From the NCBI RefSeq assembly GCF_000196495.1, contig NC_011312.1:3038001-3102000 (forward strand): a DNA stretch of 64,000 nucleotides, read 5' to 3'. Each line of letters begins with the position of its first letter. Positions within the stretch are counted from its first letter, which is position 1. Below the pieces are notes generated by a model that worked only from the letters and a program-made list of their open reading frames with translations, made no database searches and was not told where the DNA came from. This DNA comes from Aliivibrio salmonicida LFI1238 (GTDB lineage: Bacteria; Pseudomonadota; Gammaproteobacteria; Enterobacterales; Vibrionaceae). Made by a program: the position numbers and the translations under genes. Below, one piece after another: positions 8,322 to 16,682 of this stretch.

Positions 8322-10274
8322 ATGATATCACCAGATGCAAAGATCAAGATACAAAATTTTGGTCGTTTTTTATCAAATATGGTAATGCCTAACATTGGTG
8401 CGTTTATCGCATGGGGCTTTATCACAGCTTTATTTATTCCGACTGGTTGGATCCCTAACGAAGAGTTAGCAAAACTAGTTGGCCCAATGATTACTTATTT
8501 ACTTCCACTGCTTATCGGTTATACCGGTGGGAAATTAGTGGGCGGCGAACGTGGTGCCATTGTTGGTGCAATTACCACTATGGGTGTGATTGCTGGTACT
8601 GATATCCCAATGTTCATGGGCGCAATGATGGTGGGTCCTATGGGCGGCCTAGCGATTAAACTGTTCGACCAAAAAGTCGATGGTAAAATCAAAAACGGCT
8701 TTGAAATGCTAGTTAACAACTTTTCTGCCGGCATCATTGGTATGTTGTGTGCAATTGTTGCTTTTTTCTTCATTGGTCCTTTTGTTAAGGTCTTATCTGC
8801 AGGTCTTGCTGGGGGGGTTAACTTCTTAGTCGATGCAGGTCTTCTGCCTTTAACTTCTATTTTTGTTGAACCAGCAAAAATTCTATTCCTGAATAACGCC
8901 ATTAACCACGGTATCTTTTCTCCTCTAGGTATCCAACAGGCAAACGAAACTGGCCAATCTATCTTCTTCTTAATTGAAGCAAATCCAGGACCTGGCTTAG
9001 GTATTCTTCTTGCTTATATGTTCTTTGGTAAAGGCACAGCAAAACAAACCGCTGGTGGTGCATCTATCATTCACTTCTTTGGTGGTATTCACGAAATTTA
9101 CTTCCCATACATTCTTATGAACCCGCGCTTAATTCTTGCAGCGATTGCTGGTGGCATGACAGGAGTATTCGTTCTAACTCTGTTTAATGCAGGTATGGTT
9201 GCTCCAGCGTCTCCAGGCTCTATCTTTGCCATCTTACTATTGACACCTAAAGCCTCTGCGCTTGGCGTTATCTGTTCAATTTTATCTGCGACTGCCGTTT
9301 CATTTACTGTTGCCGCAATCCTAATGAAAACTCAAGCGACATCAGATGAAAATGACGGAACATCACTCGATGATGCGACATCAAAAATGCGTAATATGAA
9401 ATCTGATTCAAAAGGTCAACCTTCTGGTATCACTGCTGAAAAAAGTAACTCAACAAAATTCAATAACATCCAAAAAATCATCGTAGCGTGTGACGCAGGC
9501 ATGGGGTCAAGTGCAATGGGCGCTGGTCTGCTTCGTAAAAAAGTACAAGCAGCAGGCTTAAAAATCAGCGTAACAAACTGTGCTATCAATAACTTGCCTA
9601 CGGATGTCGATATTGTGATTACTCATAAAGATTTAACGGACCGTGCACGTAAGCACGCAGAAAACGCAGAGCATATTTCATTAACGAATTTCTTAGATAG
9701 CCATATCTATAACGATTTAGTCGCTCGTATCATGGCCTCTACTTATCCAAAAGCGGCAAATGATGATGAGATGCCACACGTTTCTCCAGTGGCAGCAAAT
9801 GACGATTTCTTTGAACCACAAAATGCACACCCTTTCCAAATCGAGTCAAAAAACATCCATCTTGGATTAACATGTAAAACGAAAGAAGAAGCCATTCAAT
9901 ACGCAGGAGAGCAGCTCGTTTCACTGGGTTATGCTGAACCAGAATATGTATCGGCGATGTTTGATCGTGAAAAACTTGTCTCCACTTACCTTGGCGAATC
10001 TATTGCCGTACCACACGGAACAATAGAAGCCAAAGACCGAATAATCAAAACAGGCATTGTTATCTGTCAGTACCCATCAGGTGTTCAATTCACTGAAGAC
10101 GGTGATGATATCGCTAAATTGGTTATTGGTATTGCTGCAAAAAATGATGAACACATTCAAGTAATTACTGCAATTACGAATGCACTTGACGAACCTGGTG
10201 CCATCGAAAAACTAACATCGACTAACAGCGTTAATGAGGTTTTAGAGATTCTTTCAGGCGAACAAGCAGCATAA
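8322..10274 (+). CDS. mtlA: Mannitol-specific PTS enzyme IICBA
   Basis: This 650-residue permease takes up D-mannitol and phosphorylates it to mannitol 1-phosphate. The IIC membrane domain (about 1-340) starts with KIKIQNFGRFLSNMVMPNIGAFIAWG and holds the conserved GGIHEIYFPY. A linker (about 345-380) leads to IIB with its phosphocysteine C390 (IIVACDAGMGSSAMGAG). IIA ends the protein with the phosphohistidine H565 (IAVPHGT). The IIB-IIA linker contains two AANDD-type runs. It looks superficially like other PTS permeases such as NagE, but IIC type, IIC-B-A order and the mtlD-mtlR neighbours settle it as MtlA. A good ribosome site (GGGGA) precedes the ATG. Upstream CRP-like sites suggest catabolite control. 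Confidence 0.97.
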   Translation: MISPDAKIKIQNFGRFLSNMVMPNIGAFIAWGFITALFIPTGWIPNEELAKLVGPMITYLLPLLIGYTGGKLVGGERGAIVGAITTMGVIAGTDIPMFMGAMMVGPMGGLAIKLFDQKVDGKIKNGFEMLVNNFSAGIIGMLCAIVAFFFIGPFVKVLSAGLAGGVNFLVDAGLLPLTSIFVEPAKILFLNNAINHGIFSPLGIQQANETGQSIFFLIEANPGPGLGILLAYMFFGKGTAKQTAGGASIIHFFGGIHEIYFPYILMNPRLILAAIAGGMTGVFVLTLFNAGMVAPASPGSIFAILLLTPKASALGVICSILSATAVSFTVAAILMKTQATSDENDGTSLDDATSKMRNMKSDSKGQPSGITAEKSNSTKFNNIQKIIVACDAGMGSSAMGAGLLRKKVQAAGLKISVTNCAINNLPTDVDIVITHKDLTDRARKHAENAEHISLTNFLDSHIYNDLVARIMASTYPKAANDDEMPHVSPVAANDDFFEPQNAHPFQIESKNIHLGLTCKTKEEAIQYAGEQLVSLGYAEPEYVSAMFDREKLVSTYLGESIAVPHGTIEAKDRIIKTGIVICQYPSGVQFTEDGDDIAKLVIGIAAKNDEHIQVITAITNALDEPGAIEKLTSTNSVNEVLEILSGEQAA

Positions 10275-10291
10275 GTATTTAGTACCAATAA

Positions 10292-10323
10292 GAAGTCAGC
10301 TTTACCCCTATAGGGCTGGCTTC
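10292..10323 (+). promoter_or_regulatory. Hairpin between mtlA and mtlD
   Basis: GAAGTCAGC pairs with GCTGGCTTC (one G-U) around a 14-base loop. No T run follows, so it more likely sets mRNA stability or relative expression within the operon than stops transcription. Confidence 0.5.
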
Positions 10324-10352
10324 CTCCTAATATAAAATTGAAGGTAATTATT

Positions 10353-11501
10353 ATGAAAGCAGTACATTTTGGCGCAGGTAATATCGGTCGTGGTTTTATT
10401 GGTAAAGTTCTTTCTGATTCAAACGTCGCTGTTACATTCGCAGACGTTGATGCACCGTTAGTTGATCAACTTTGTCATGACCAATCATACAAAGTAAAAG
10501 TCGTTGGGTCTAAATGCCAAATCGACACAGTTACTCATGTAACTGCCGTAAACTCAACCAGTGACGATGTTATTGAGCGTATTGTACACACCGATTTAGT
10601 GACAACCGCCGTTGGCCCTAACGTATTAAATATTATTGCAAAAACCATTGCAAAAGGGTTAACCAAACGTTTTGAAGCCAACAATGAATCACCACTTAAT
10701 ATCATTGCTTGTGAAAATATGGTTCGAGGTACTACTCACCTTAAAAATGAAGTGTACTCTCATCTTGACGACTCTTTTCATGCACGTTGTGACGAATTAG
10801 TTGGTTTTGTTGATTCTGCGGTTGACCGTATTGTTCCACCATCAGAAGCGGCCAATGACGATTTACTTGAAGTTACCGTTGAAAGTTTCAGTGAATGGAT
10901 TGTTGATGAAAAACAATTCAAAGGTGGCGTACCTAATATTGCTGGAATGGAAAAAACAGACAACCTAATGGCGTTTGTTGAGCGCAAACTCTTCACTTTA
11001 AATACGGGTCATTGCATTACGGCTTATCTTGGTGCATTAAAAGGCCATGAGACCGTACGTGACGCGATTCAAGACCCTGAAATTAGAACCGAAGTAAAAG
11101 CCGCAATGGAAGAAAGTGGTGAAGTGCTCATTCGTCGCTACGGTTTTGATAAAGAATTACATGCTGCCTATATCGAAAAAATCTTAGGCCGATTTGCGAA
11201 TCCGTATTTACGAGATGAGATTGATCGCGTTGCCCGTCAGCCAATTCGTAAATTAGGTGAAAATGATCGCCTAATCAAACCGTTATTAGGTACAATCGAA
11301 TACGGAATTGAAAATAAAACACTATTAAAAGGCATCGCTGCCGCATTTAAATACGTAAATGACACAGATCCACAAGCAGTCGAGCTACAAACTCACTTAC
11401 AGGAATCTGGCTTAAAAGCGACATTAGCGCATTACACCGGATTAAATGAAAACAGTTCAGAAGCGAAAAAGATTGAAGCAATCTTTACGACATTAAACTA
11501 A
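10353..11501 (+). CDS. mtlD: Mannitol-1-phosphate 5-dehydrogenase
   Basis: MtlD oxidises mannitol 1-phosphate to fructose 6-phosphate with NAD+, the step after MtlA. The start at 10353 yields 382 residues beginning MKAVHFGAGNIGRGFIG, the family's N-terminal dinucleotide-binding motif; GAAGG 8 bases upstream supports it, although the frame is open back to a TTG at 10338. The polyol dehydrogenase core is seen at CENMVRGT, ESFSEWIVDEKQFKGG and KLFTLNTGHCITAYLG. It is the second gene of mtlADR. Confidence 0.97.
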   Translation: MKAVHFGAGNIGRGFIGKVLSDSNVAVTFADVDAPLVDQLCHDQSYKVKVVGSKCQIDTVTHVTAVNSTSDDVIERIVHTDLVTTAVGPNVLNIIAKTIAKGLTKRFEANNESPLNIIACENMVRGTTHLKNEVYSHLDDSFHARCDELVGFVDSAVDRIVPPSEAANDDLLEVTVESFSEWIVDEKQFKGGVPNIAGMEKTDNLMAFVERKLFTLNTGHCITAYLGALKGHETVRDAIQDPEIRTEVKAAMEESGEVLIRRYGFDKELHAAYIEKILGRFANPYLRDEIDRVARQPIRKLGENDRLIKPLLGTIEYGIENKTLLKGIAAAFKYVNDTDPQAVELQTHLQESGLKATLAHYTGLNENSSEAKKIEAIFTTLN

Positions 11502-11513
11502 TAAGAAACAGTT

Positions 11514-11539
11514 AGAGAGGCGTAATGCCTCTCTCTTTT
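11514..11539 (+). terminator. Terminator-like hairpin between mtlD and mtlR
   Basis: The perfect stem AGAGAGGC / GCCTCTCT with a 5-base loop is followed by CTTTTA, 12 bases before mtlR. Its short T run suggests partial termination, lowering mtlR relative to mtlAD. Confidence 0.65.
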
Positions 11540-11550
11540 ATGGCTATTTT

Positions 11551-12081
11551 ATGACAGAAGTAATAAACGAATCTAACATCATTGAACGACTAGACGATGC
11601 ACCTTCTGTGCGTGGTTTTTTCATCATTGCTGTCGATATTCTTAATGAGTCTATCGACGGGTTAATCCAACGTATTTTTCGTAAAGATGACTTCGCAGTT
11701 CAATCCGTGATCGGCCCATTACTCCAAGATTCAGGTCCACTCGGCGATTTAAACGTAAGGTTAAAGCTTCTTTTTGGCTTAGGTGTATTACCCAATAATA
11801 CCTATCATGATATTGAAGGCTTAATTCAACTTCGTAATAAATTAAACGCTGAAATGAATGAATTTCAATTTACCGATCCACAAGTAATCACACCGATAAA
11901 CTCACTTCATTTAGTTAAAAGAATGGGAATGCTCCAACTAGAAATCACCCCAATGAATGACGACACCGACCTGATGTTCTATCAAATGCAAATAGATCGA
12001 CAAAAACAAATGATCCGTTCTGGTCTGTCATTAGCAATTGTCGATATTTGTGCAGAATTACAGAAAGAAAGTCCATTTTAA
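11551..12081 (+). CDS. mtlR: Mannitol operon regulator MtlR
   Basis: This 176-residue protein belongs to the MtlR family, which represses the mannitol operon in enterobacteria and vibrios. The family has no classical helix-turn-helix, and none is seen; the protein is alpha-helical with conserved stretches such as SVRGFFIIAVDILNESIDGLIQ and GPLGDLNVRLKLLFGLG. Its position as third gene after mtlA-mtlD and its length agree with MtlR. It is convergent with arsJ, whose stop is only 20 bases away. No clear terminator lies between them. Confidence 0.92.
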   Translation: MTEVINESNIIERLDDAPSVRGFFIIAVDILNESIDGLIQRIFRKDDFAVQSVIGPLLQDSGPLGDLNVRLKLLFGLGVLPNNTYHDIEGLIQLRNKLNAEMNEFQFTDPQVITPINSLHLVKRMGMLQLEITPMNDDTDLMFYQMQIDRQKQMIRSGLSLAIVDICAELQKESPF

Positions 12082-12101
12082 TGATTTAATCTCTATTAAC
12101 G

Positions 12102-13310
12102 TCATTCTGTATTTTTAGGTAATTTAATTGATATCAGCGTAGATAGAAGCAAGAAACCGAAAGATACCCACAAACACGCTGCAAAACCTGCCACTTGAAA
12201 GACTAGTCCAGATAAAATCGTTCCGATCAAACGTCCCATCGCATTCGCCATATAATAAAAACCGACATCCACAGAAACACCATCGCCTTTGGCGTAACTC
12301 ACAATCAAGTACGAATGTAATGACGAATTAACCGCAAATACAGCCCCAAACATCAATAAACCAATCACGATCGTATATTCAGCTTGCCACTCAACTTGCA
12401 CTAGATACGCAATAATCCCCGTGACTATCGTTAACAGCGCAACCCAATGTAATGCCGCTCTGCCATCAGGGGTTCGGCCTTCTTTTTTACCTGTTATCTT
12501 AGGAGCAAATCCTTGAACAAACCCATAAGCAATAACCCACAATGCTAAAAAACCACCCACTAAAGAGTGATCCCAACCAAACACACTGCCTAAATAAATC
12601 GGTAAAGCAACGACAAACCAAACATCTCTTGCACCAAACAAAAATAAACGTGCCGCTGATAACCGATTAATCTGTTCTGATTTTGAAAATAACTGCGTAA
12701 ATTTAGGTTTGGACTTTGCTTTTCCCATGTCACCATCAAGCAACATTACGCTACCAAGAAAAACAGCAAAAAGAACCGCTGCCATCCCAATAACGGCAAG
12801 CTGAAATCCAACCGTCGTTAATAGTAATCCACCTAAAAAGAACCCGGCCCCTTTAAGCGCATTTTTAGAACCCGTAAGAATCGCTATCCACTTATAGAGC
12901 GCCCCTTCTTGATCGCTAGGCACCAATGTTTTAATCGCACTTTTTGCACTCATCTTATTCAGATCTTTAGCAATACCTGATAATGCTTGTGCTGCCATCA
13001 CCCATGGGATAGTTAACCAAACACTCGGTAATGCCAGCATCAATAATGCAAAAACTTGCATTATCAAACCCACATTCATGGTTTTATTTAGCCCTAACCG
13101 AGCCCCTAACCACCCTCCGAGTAAATTCGTTACGACACCAAAAAATTCATAAAATAAAAAGAGAGAAGCAATGGCTAAGGTGCCATAACCTAAATCATGA
13201 AAATACAGCACCACCAACATACGCAATGCGCCATCAGTAATAGTGAAATTCCAATAATTAAACGTCACCAACATATACTGTCGAACGTTATGGCTAAATT
13301 GAGAAAACAT
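12102..13310 (-). CDS. arsJ: Organoarsenical efflux MFS transporter ArsJ
   Basis: This 402-residue, 12-segment transporter starts MFSQFSHNVRQYMLVTFNYWNFTITDGALRM, the ArsJ hallmark. ArsJ exports 1-arseno-3-phosphoglycerate made from arsenate by a partner GAPDH, which gives arsenate resistance. The frame extends 14 codons further upstream, but the ATG at 13310 matches the family and avoids a hairpin at 13332-13365. It is the last gene of arsR - GAPDH - phosphatase - arsJ. Identification rests on the N-terminal motif and on the adjacent GAPDH and ArsR genes. Confidence 0.92.
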   Translation of the reverse strand: MFSQFSHNVRQYMLVTFNYWNFTITDGALRMLVVLYFHDLGYGTLAIASLFLFYEFFGVVTNLLGGWLGARLGLNKTMNVGLIMQVFALLMLALPSVWLTIPWVMAAQALSGIAKDLNKMSAKSAIKTLVPSDQEGALYKWIAILTGSKNALKGAGFFLGGLLLTTVGFQLAVIGMAAVLFAVFLGSVMLLDGDMGKAKSKPKFTQLFSKSEQINRLSAARLFLFGARDVWFVVALPIYLGSVFGWDHSLVGGFLALWVIAYGFVQGFAPKITGKKEGRTPDGRAALHWVALLTIVTGIIAYLVQVEWQAEYTIVIGLLMFGAVFAVNSSLHSYLIVSYAKGDGVSVDVGFYYMANAMGRLIGTILSGLVFQVAGFAACLWVSFGFLLLSTLISIKLPKNTE

Positions 13311-13331
13311 AATAGAAAACCTAATAAAATG

Positions 13332-13365
13332 AAAAGACCTTAAAAAAAACAATATTAAGGTCTTT
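13332..13365 (-). promoter_or_regulatory. Hairpin between the phosphatase gene and arsJ
   Basis: An 11-bp stem (AAAGACCTTAA with TTAAGGTCTTT) spans an AT-rich loop in the 66-base gap, with TTTT after it in the leftward direction. It may attenuate arsJ within the operon. Confidence 0.5.
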
Positions 13366-13376
13366 GTTAATGCAGA

Positions 13377-13874
13377 TTATTTGTGAGCAATAAAATCAAT
13401 GTATTCAATTTGCACAGGCTTAGTGAAAGCCCCCGGACGTAACGCTTGAACTTGCTGTTTAATTACATCCAAATCCCAGCCTAAATCCAACAGTAAATGC
13501 CCAGCAAGTAATCCTGTACGACCAGATCCCCCCATGCAATGCATTGCTACTTTGCCATTGTTTTCTACCACTTGTTGCAGATCAGGCGTTGCTAATTTCC
13601 ATTGTTTTGCAAATTCATCCCCCGGAGCACAATCATCTTCAATGGGAAGATAAAACCATTTCATCCCTAGACGTTGTGCTTCTTCACCAAGAGAGCCTAC
13701 GCCTTTTTCGGTAAGTTCATCTTGGTTTAACGCCGTGGCAATTGCTTCTACACCTTGTGCTTTTAATTGCATTAACGAGTCAATCAAATCAACGCCTTTC
13801 GTACCAGGGCACGGAGTTAAAATAAGCGCTCCGTCAGTACCAGAAACAGGTAATTCCCAAGTTGGATGTGTCAT
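13377..13874 (-). CDS. Dual-specificity/tyrosine-phosphatase-like protein in ars operon
   Basis: This 165-residue cytoplasmic protein has the Cys-phosphatase P-loop HCMGGSGRTG (C113, R119) and a candidate general-acid loop PIEDDCAPGD (D80/D81). It resembles the CDKN3/DSP-like phosphatase family. It lies 17 bases after the GAPDH gene and 66 before arsJ, so it is almost surely co-transcribed with arsenate resistance genes. Its substrate is unknown. It may act on a phospho-compound or protein in the GAPDH/ArsJ route, or, since the P-loop resembles that of Cys-based arsenate reductases, on an arsenic species. Both are inference. It lacks the short LMW-PTPase fold order of ArsC. Confidence 0.85.
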   Translation of the reverse strand: MTHPTWELPVSGTDGALILTPCPGTKGVDLIDSLMQLKAQGVEAIATALNQDELTEKGVGSLGEEAQRLGMKWFYLPIEDDCAPGDEFAKQWKLATPDLQQVVENNGKVAMHCMGGSGRTGLLAGHLLLDLGWDLDVIKQQVQALRPGAFTKPVQIEYIDFIAHK

Positions 13875-13891
13875 TATGAAACCTCTTAAAG

Positions 13892-14893
13892 TTAAGCTAA
13901 GCCAACAGTACGAACGAGTTCAGCAGTACGCGTCGCATACCCCATTTCATTGTCATACCACGCATAAATTTTTACCATTCGCTTACCCACAAGCATGGTA
14001 GATAGCGCATCAACAATGGTTGATCGTTGATCACCTTTATAATCAATCGATACTAATGGGCGATCTTCGTAACCTAAAATACCTTTTAGATCACCATAAG
14101 CCGCTTCCTTCAATAACTGATTTACTTCTTCAACCGTTGTGTCTCTTTTCACTTCAAAAACAATGTCCGTCAAAGACGCATTCGCTAAAGGAACTCGAAC
14201 TGCATGACCATTAATTTTGTTTTCTAATTCAGGGAAGATTTCAACAATTGCTTTTGCCGATCCCGTCGTCGTTGGGATCAAACTCATTCCACATGCACGA
14301 GCACGACGTAAATCTTTATGGGGCGCATCTAAAATAGTTTGTGTATTAGTTAAATCATGAATAGTCGTAAATGCCGCGTTTTCGATACCAAACTCATTAT
14401 TGATAACTTTAACAATTGGTGCGAGGCAATTAGTAGTACAAGAAGCCGCAGTTACAATCTGATGAATTACAGGATCAAAAATATCGTCATTCACGCCAAC
14501 AACGATATTCGCAACACCGTCTTCTTTTACTGGCGCAGACACAACGACACGCTTTACACCCTGCACTAAATATTTATCGAGAAATGAGCGAGAGCGATGA
14601 ACACCCGTTGCTTCAATAACGACATCACAACCAGACCAGTCAACAGCATCAATCTCTTTTTCTTGTGTGGTTATTAGCTTTTGGTCACCAATGATCATAG
14701 TGTTGCCATCGGTAGTCACTGCATGATTCCAACGTCCTTGAATTGAATCGAACTCAAGTAAATGCGCTAGAGTATGGGCATCACCCGCCACATCATTAAT
14801 TTGTACAAATTCAAGCTCTGGCCAATCAAATGCGGCTCTTAAAGCCAAACGTCCAATACGACCAAAACCGTTAATACCTACTTTAATTGTCAT
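13892..14893 (-). CDS. ArsJ-associated glyceraldehyde-3-phosphate dehydrogenase
   Basis: This is a full-length GAPDH of 333 residues: NAD-binding GINGFGRIGRLALR at the N-terminus, catalytic C152 in AASCTTNC and H179 in the FTTIHD motif. With arsenate in place of phosphate it would form 1-arseno-3-phosphoglycerate, the substrate of ArsJ. It sits 16 bases after arsR and 17 before the phosphatase gene. Placement inside the ars operon, rather than near pgk or in a housekeeping setting, marks it as the resistance paralogue. It would retain normal glycolytic chemistry in vitro. Confidence 0.93.
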   Translation of the reverse strand: MTIKVGINGFGRIGRLALRAAFDWPELEFVQINDVAGDAHTLAHLLEFDSIQGRWNHAVTTDGNTMIIGDQKLITTQEKEIDAVDWSGCDVVIEATGVHRSRSFLDKYLVQGVKRVVVSAPVKEDGVANIVVGVNDDIFDPVIHQIVTAASCTTNCLAPIVKVINNEFGIENAAFTTIHDLTNTQTILDAPHKDLRRARACGMSLIPTTTGSAKAIVEIFPELENKINGHAVRVPLANASLTDIVFEVKRDTTVEEVNQLLKEAAYGDLKGILGYEDRPLVSIDYKGDQRSTIVDALSTMLVGKRMVKIYAWYDNEMGYATRTAELVRTVGLA

Positions 14894-14909
14894 CGTTTTA
14901 ATCCTTAAT

Positions 14910-15239
14910 TTAACAACATGATTTTATTGCTTTTAATTTATCGGTGTCTTTTTGATATTCAGTCTGTAAGCAATTCGATTGCTTCAACCCCTCAATAATT
15001 TTGTTTAACCAACCAGGTAATTGAGCACTAACTTGATAATAAACCCACTGCCCTTCACGGGTATCGACCAATACTCCAGATTGACGTAGTTGAGCTAAAT
15101 GCCGAGAAACTTTCGGTTGGCTTTCTTCTAACGCTTCGGTTAACTGATTTACACATAAACGGCCTTCACGCGCGATAAGCAATAAGCAACGCATTCGAGT
15201 TTCATCTGAAAGCAGTTTAAAAAATTGATGAGGTAACAT
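14910..15239 (-). CDS. arsR: ArsR-family arsenic-responsive repressor
   Basis: This 109-residue winged-helix repressor is the first gene of the leftward ars operon. The recognition region SQPKVSRHLAQLRQSGVLVDTREGQWVYY is standard for ArsR/SmtB. The usual inducer-site motif with two close cysteines (CVC) is RLCVNQL here, with only C29. Other cysteines are C18, C90 and a C-terminal C108-C109 pair. So As(III) sensing probably uses the C-terminal cysteines, as in the variant ArsR type known from Acidithiobacillus; that is inference. A 24-bp near-palindrome lies 12 bases upstream. Confidence 0.9.
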   Translation of the reverse strand: MLPHQFFKLLSDETRMRCLLLIAREGRLCVNQLTEALEESQPKVSRHLAQLRQSGVLVDTREGQWVYYQVSAQLPGWLNKIIEGLKQSNCLQTEYQKDTDKLKAIKSCC

Positions 15240-15251
15240 AGTAAACCTTAA

Positions 15252-15275
15252 ATATGGATATGCGCATTTCCATAT
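15252..15275. promoter_or_regulatory. Candidate ArsR operator
   Basis: A 24-bp inverted repeat matches at 11 of 12 positions: left half ATATGGATATGC, right half GCATTTCCATAT. It lies between the -10 element and the arsR start, so a bound repressor would block transcription start. Confidence 0.7.
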
Positions 15276-15284
15276 ATGGTATAT

Positions 15285-15290
15285 ATTATA
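15285..15290 (-). promoter_or_regulatory. -10 element of the ars promoter
   Basis: A perfect TATAAT on the minus strand, 46 bases upstream of the arsR start. No good -35 is seen at the usual distance. Confidence 0.5.
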
Positions 15291-15484
15291 GTGTAAAAAA
15301 CAATAAAAAAACTACGGAGTCACAAAAGGTTCATATAAGAAAATAACCCCCTAAATAGTGGTTCAATAATCACTCCTCAAAACTAAAAGGTAAATGATTT
15401 GATTTTGAACCTAATGACAATGAAATTAACATTTAATAATGATAGTTTTATAACTATACAAAATTCAAATAATTATAGCCCTAC

Positions 15485-16483
15485 ATGGATGTGCGTATGA
15501 CAGCGTTTTTCACTTCTCATTTTGATTCACAAGACAACATTATTGACCTATCAAAATGGCAAGAACTTGCAGATTTAATTGTTGATATTTTTGGGGCCGA
15601 CTGTGGTGCCGTTATCGAATTTACAGGTCATTCTTTCCATACCCTTATAAGCAGCAATAATAAAACAAATTTTCTTCGCCAAGGTTCTGAATGGCCTAGT
15701 GACAGCAAAAGCTTTTGTCGTGCCATTGTAGAAACAGGCAAAGAGTTATATGTACCTGATGCGTTAAAGAACGAATATTGGATTAATGCCCCAGCAGTTG
15801 AAGATGGCCCAGTAAGATCTTATTGTGGTGTTCCTGTCTTTCACCCTGATGGCTCTATTTATGGCACTATTTGTGCGATAGATACAAAGCATACTAATTA
15901 TAAAAGTGCATTAGTTAAGCTACTGCATCACCTGTCAAAGCTCATTACGGCTGATTTGAAAATGGCAGAAGAAGCTGAGCAACATCGACAAATGGCACTT
16001 ACCGATTCAATGACAGGGTTACTTAATCGTCGTGGATTAGACATTCTAGGTAAGCAGAAATTAAAAGATTCAAAAAGGTACCAAGATAATATTGGCATCC
16101 TATATTTTGATATTGATAATTTAAAACAAGTAAATGACAACCATGGCCACGAATTCGGAGATCAATGCATTCAACTATTGGCCAATATTTTAAAAAGCAC
16201 AATCAGAGAATCCGATTTAACCGCTCGTACTGGCGGGGATGAATTTATTGTTTTAGCCTTGCTGAATAAGGAAAACGACAATGAACTTGCCTTACTCGCA
16301 GAACAAATCCGCCAACGTTACCAAGAAAAAACGATGCATCAACCAGGCTTAAACCTCACCAATATTAGTATTGGTCGTCATCTTGAACCTTATGATTCAG
16401 TACTATCACTTAAAGACATGTTCATTAATACAGATACCGCTATGTATAAAGAAAAAGATCAAAAAAAAGCCACCAGTAAATAA
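15485..16483 (+). CDS. GAF-GGDEF diguanylate cyclase
   Basis: The 332-residue protein has an N-terminal GAF sensor domain (about 15-155; FCRAIVETGKELYVPDA, YCGVPVFHPDGSIYGTICAID) and a C-terminal GGDEF domain (about 170-325). The active-site motif GGDEF is intact (TARTGGDEFIVL), and RESD five residues upstream is a product-binding I-site, so it should make cyclic di-GMP and be feedback inhibited. It has no membrane segment. The ligand of the GAF domain is unknown. No strong ribosome site decides between 15485 and the ATG at 15497. It is transcribed away from arsR and seems monocistronic. Confidence 0.92.
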   Translation: MDVRMTAFFTSHFDSQDNIIDLSKWQELADLIVDIFGADCGAVIEFTGHSFHTLISSNNKTNFLRQGSEWPSDSKSFCRAIVETGKELYVPDALKNEYWINAPAVEDGPVRSYCGVPVFHPDGSIYGTICAIDTKHTNYKSALVKLLHHLSKLITADLKMAEEAEQHRQMALTDSMTGLLNRRGLDILGKQKLKDSKRYQDNIGILYFDIDNLKQVNDNHGHEFGDQCIQLLANILKSTIRESDLTARTGGDEFIVLALLNKENDNELALLAEQIRQRYQEKTMHQPGLNLTNISIGRHLEPYDSVLSLKDMFINTDTAMYKEKDQKKATSK

Positions 16484-16543
16484 TCTATAAAAATAAAAAA
16501 TAACTATTACATATCAGTAAAGGTGATTTTCTATTTAAGGCTA

Positions 16544-16571
16544 TTATCACTATTATAGAAACAAATATAAT
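16544..16571 (+). promoter_or_regulatory. Putative promoter of the NDH-2 gene
   Basis: TTATCA (16544-16549) lies 16 bases from a perfect TATAAT (16566-16571). Start would be about 105 bases before the gene. The leader contains a hairpin (AACAGAAC / GTTCTGTT, 16583-16611). Confidence 0.45.
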
Positions 16572-16682
16572 ACTCACATTGAAACAGAACGTATCCCTTT
16601 GATGTTCTGTTAGCGAATTAAATTTGGCCTTTTGCCAACGCTTTAAATTAATAGTAAAGCGTATATTATGTGAGTAATTCCT

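Noticed and set aside
8519..8902. Long reverse-strand frame inside mtlA
   Set aside because: It is a shadow of mtlA, with unlikely amino acid make-up and no ribosome site. The many other antisense frames over known genes were dropped for the same reason.
8322..10274. The PTS gene near nagB as the N-acetylglucosamine permease nagE
   Set aside because: The IIC start, IIC-IIB-IIA order with H565 near the C-terminus and the mtlD-mtlR neighbours identify mannitol enzyme IICBA.
13892..14893. Housekeeping gapA
   Set aside because: It lies inside arsR-phosphatase-arsJ with short gaps, the typical place of the ArsJ-partner GAPDH.
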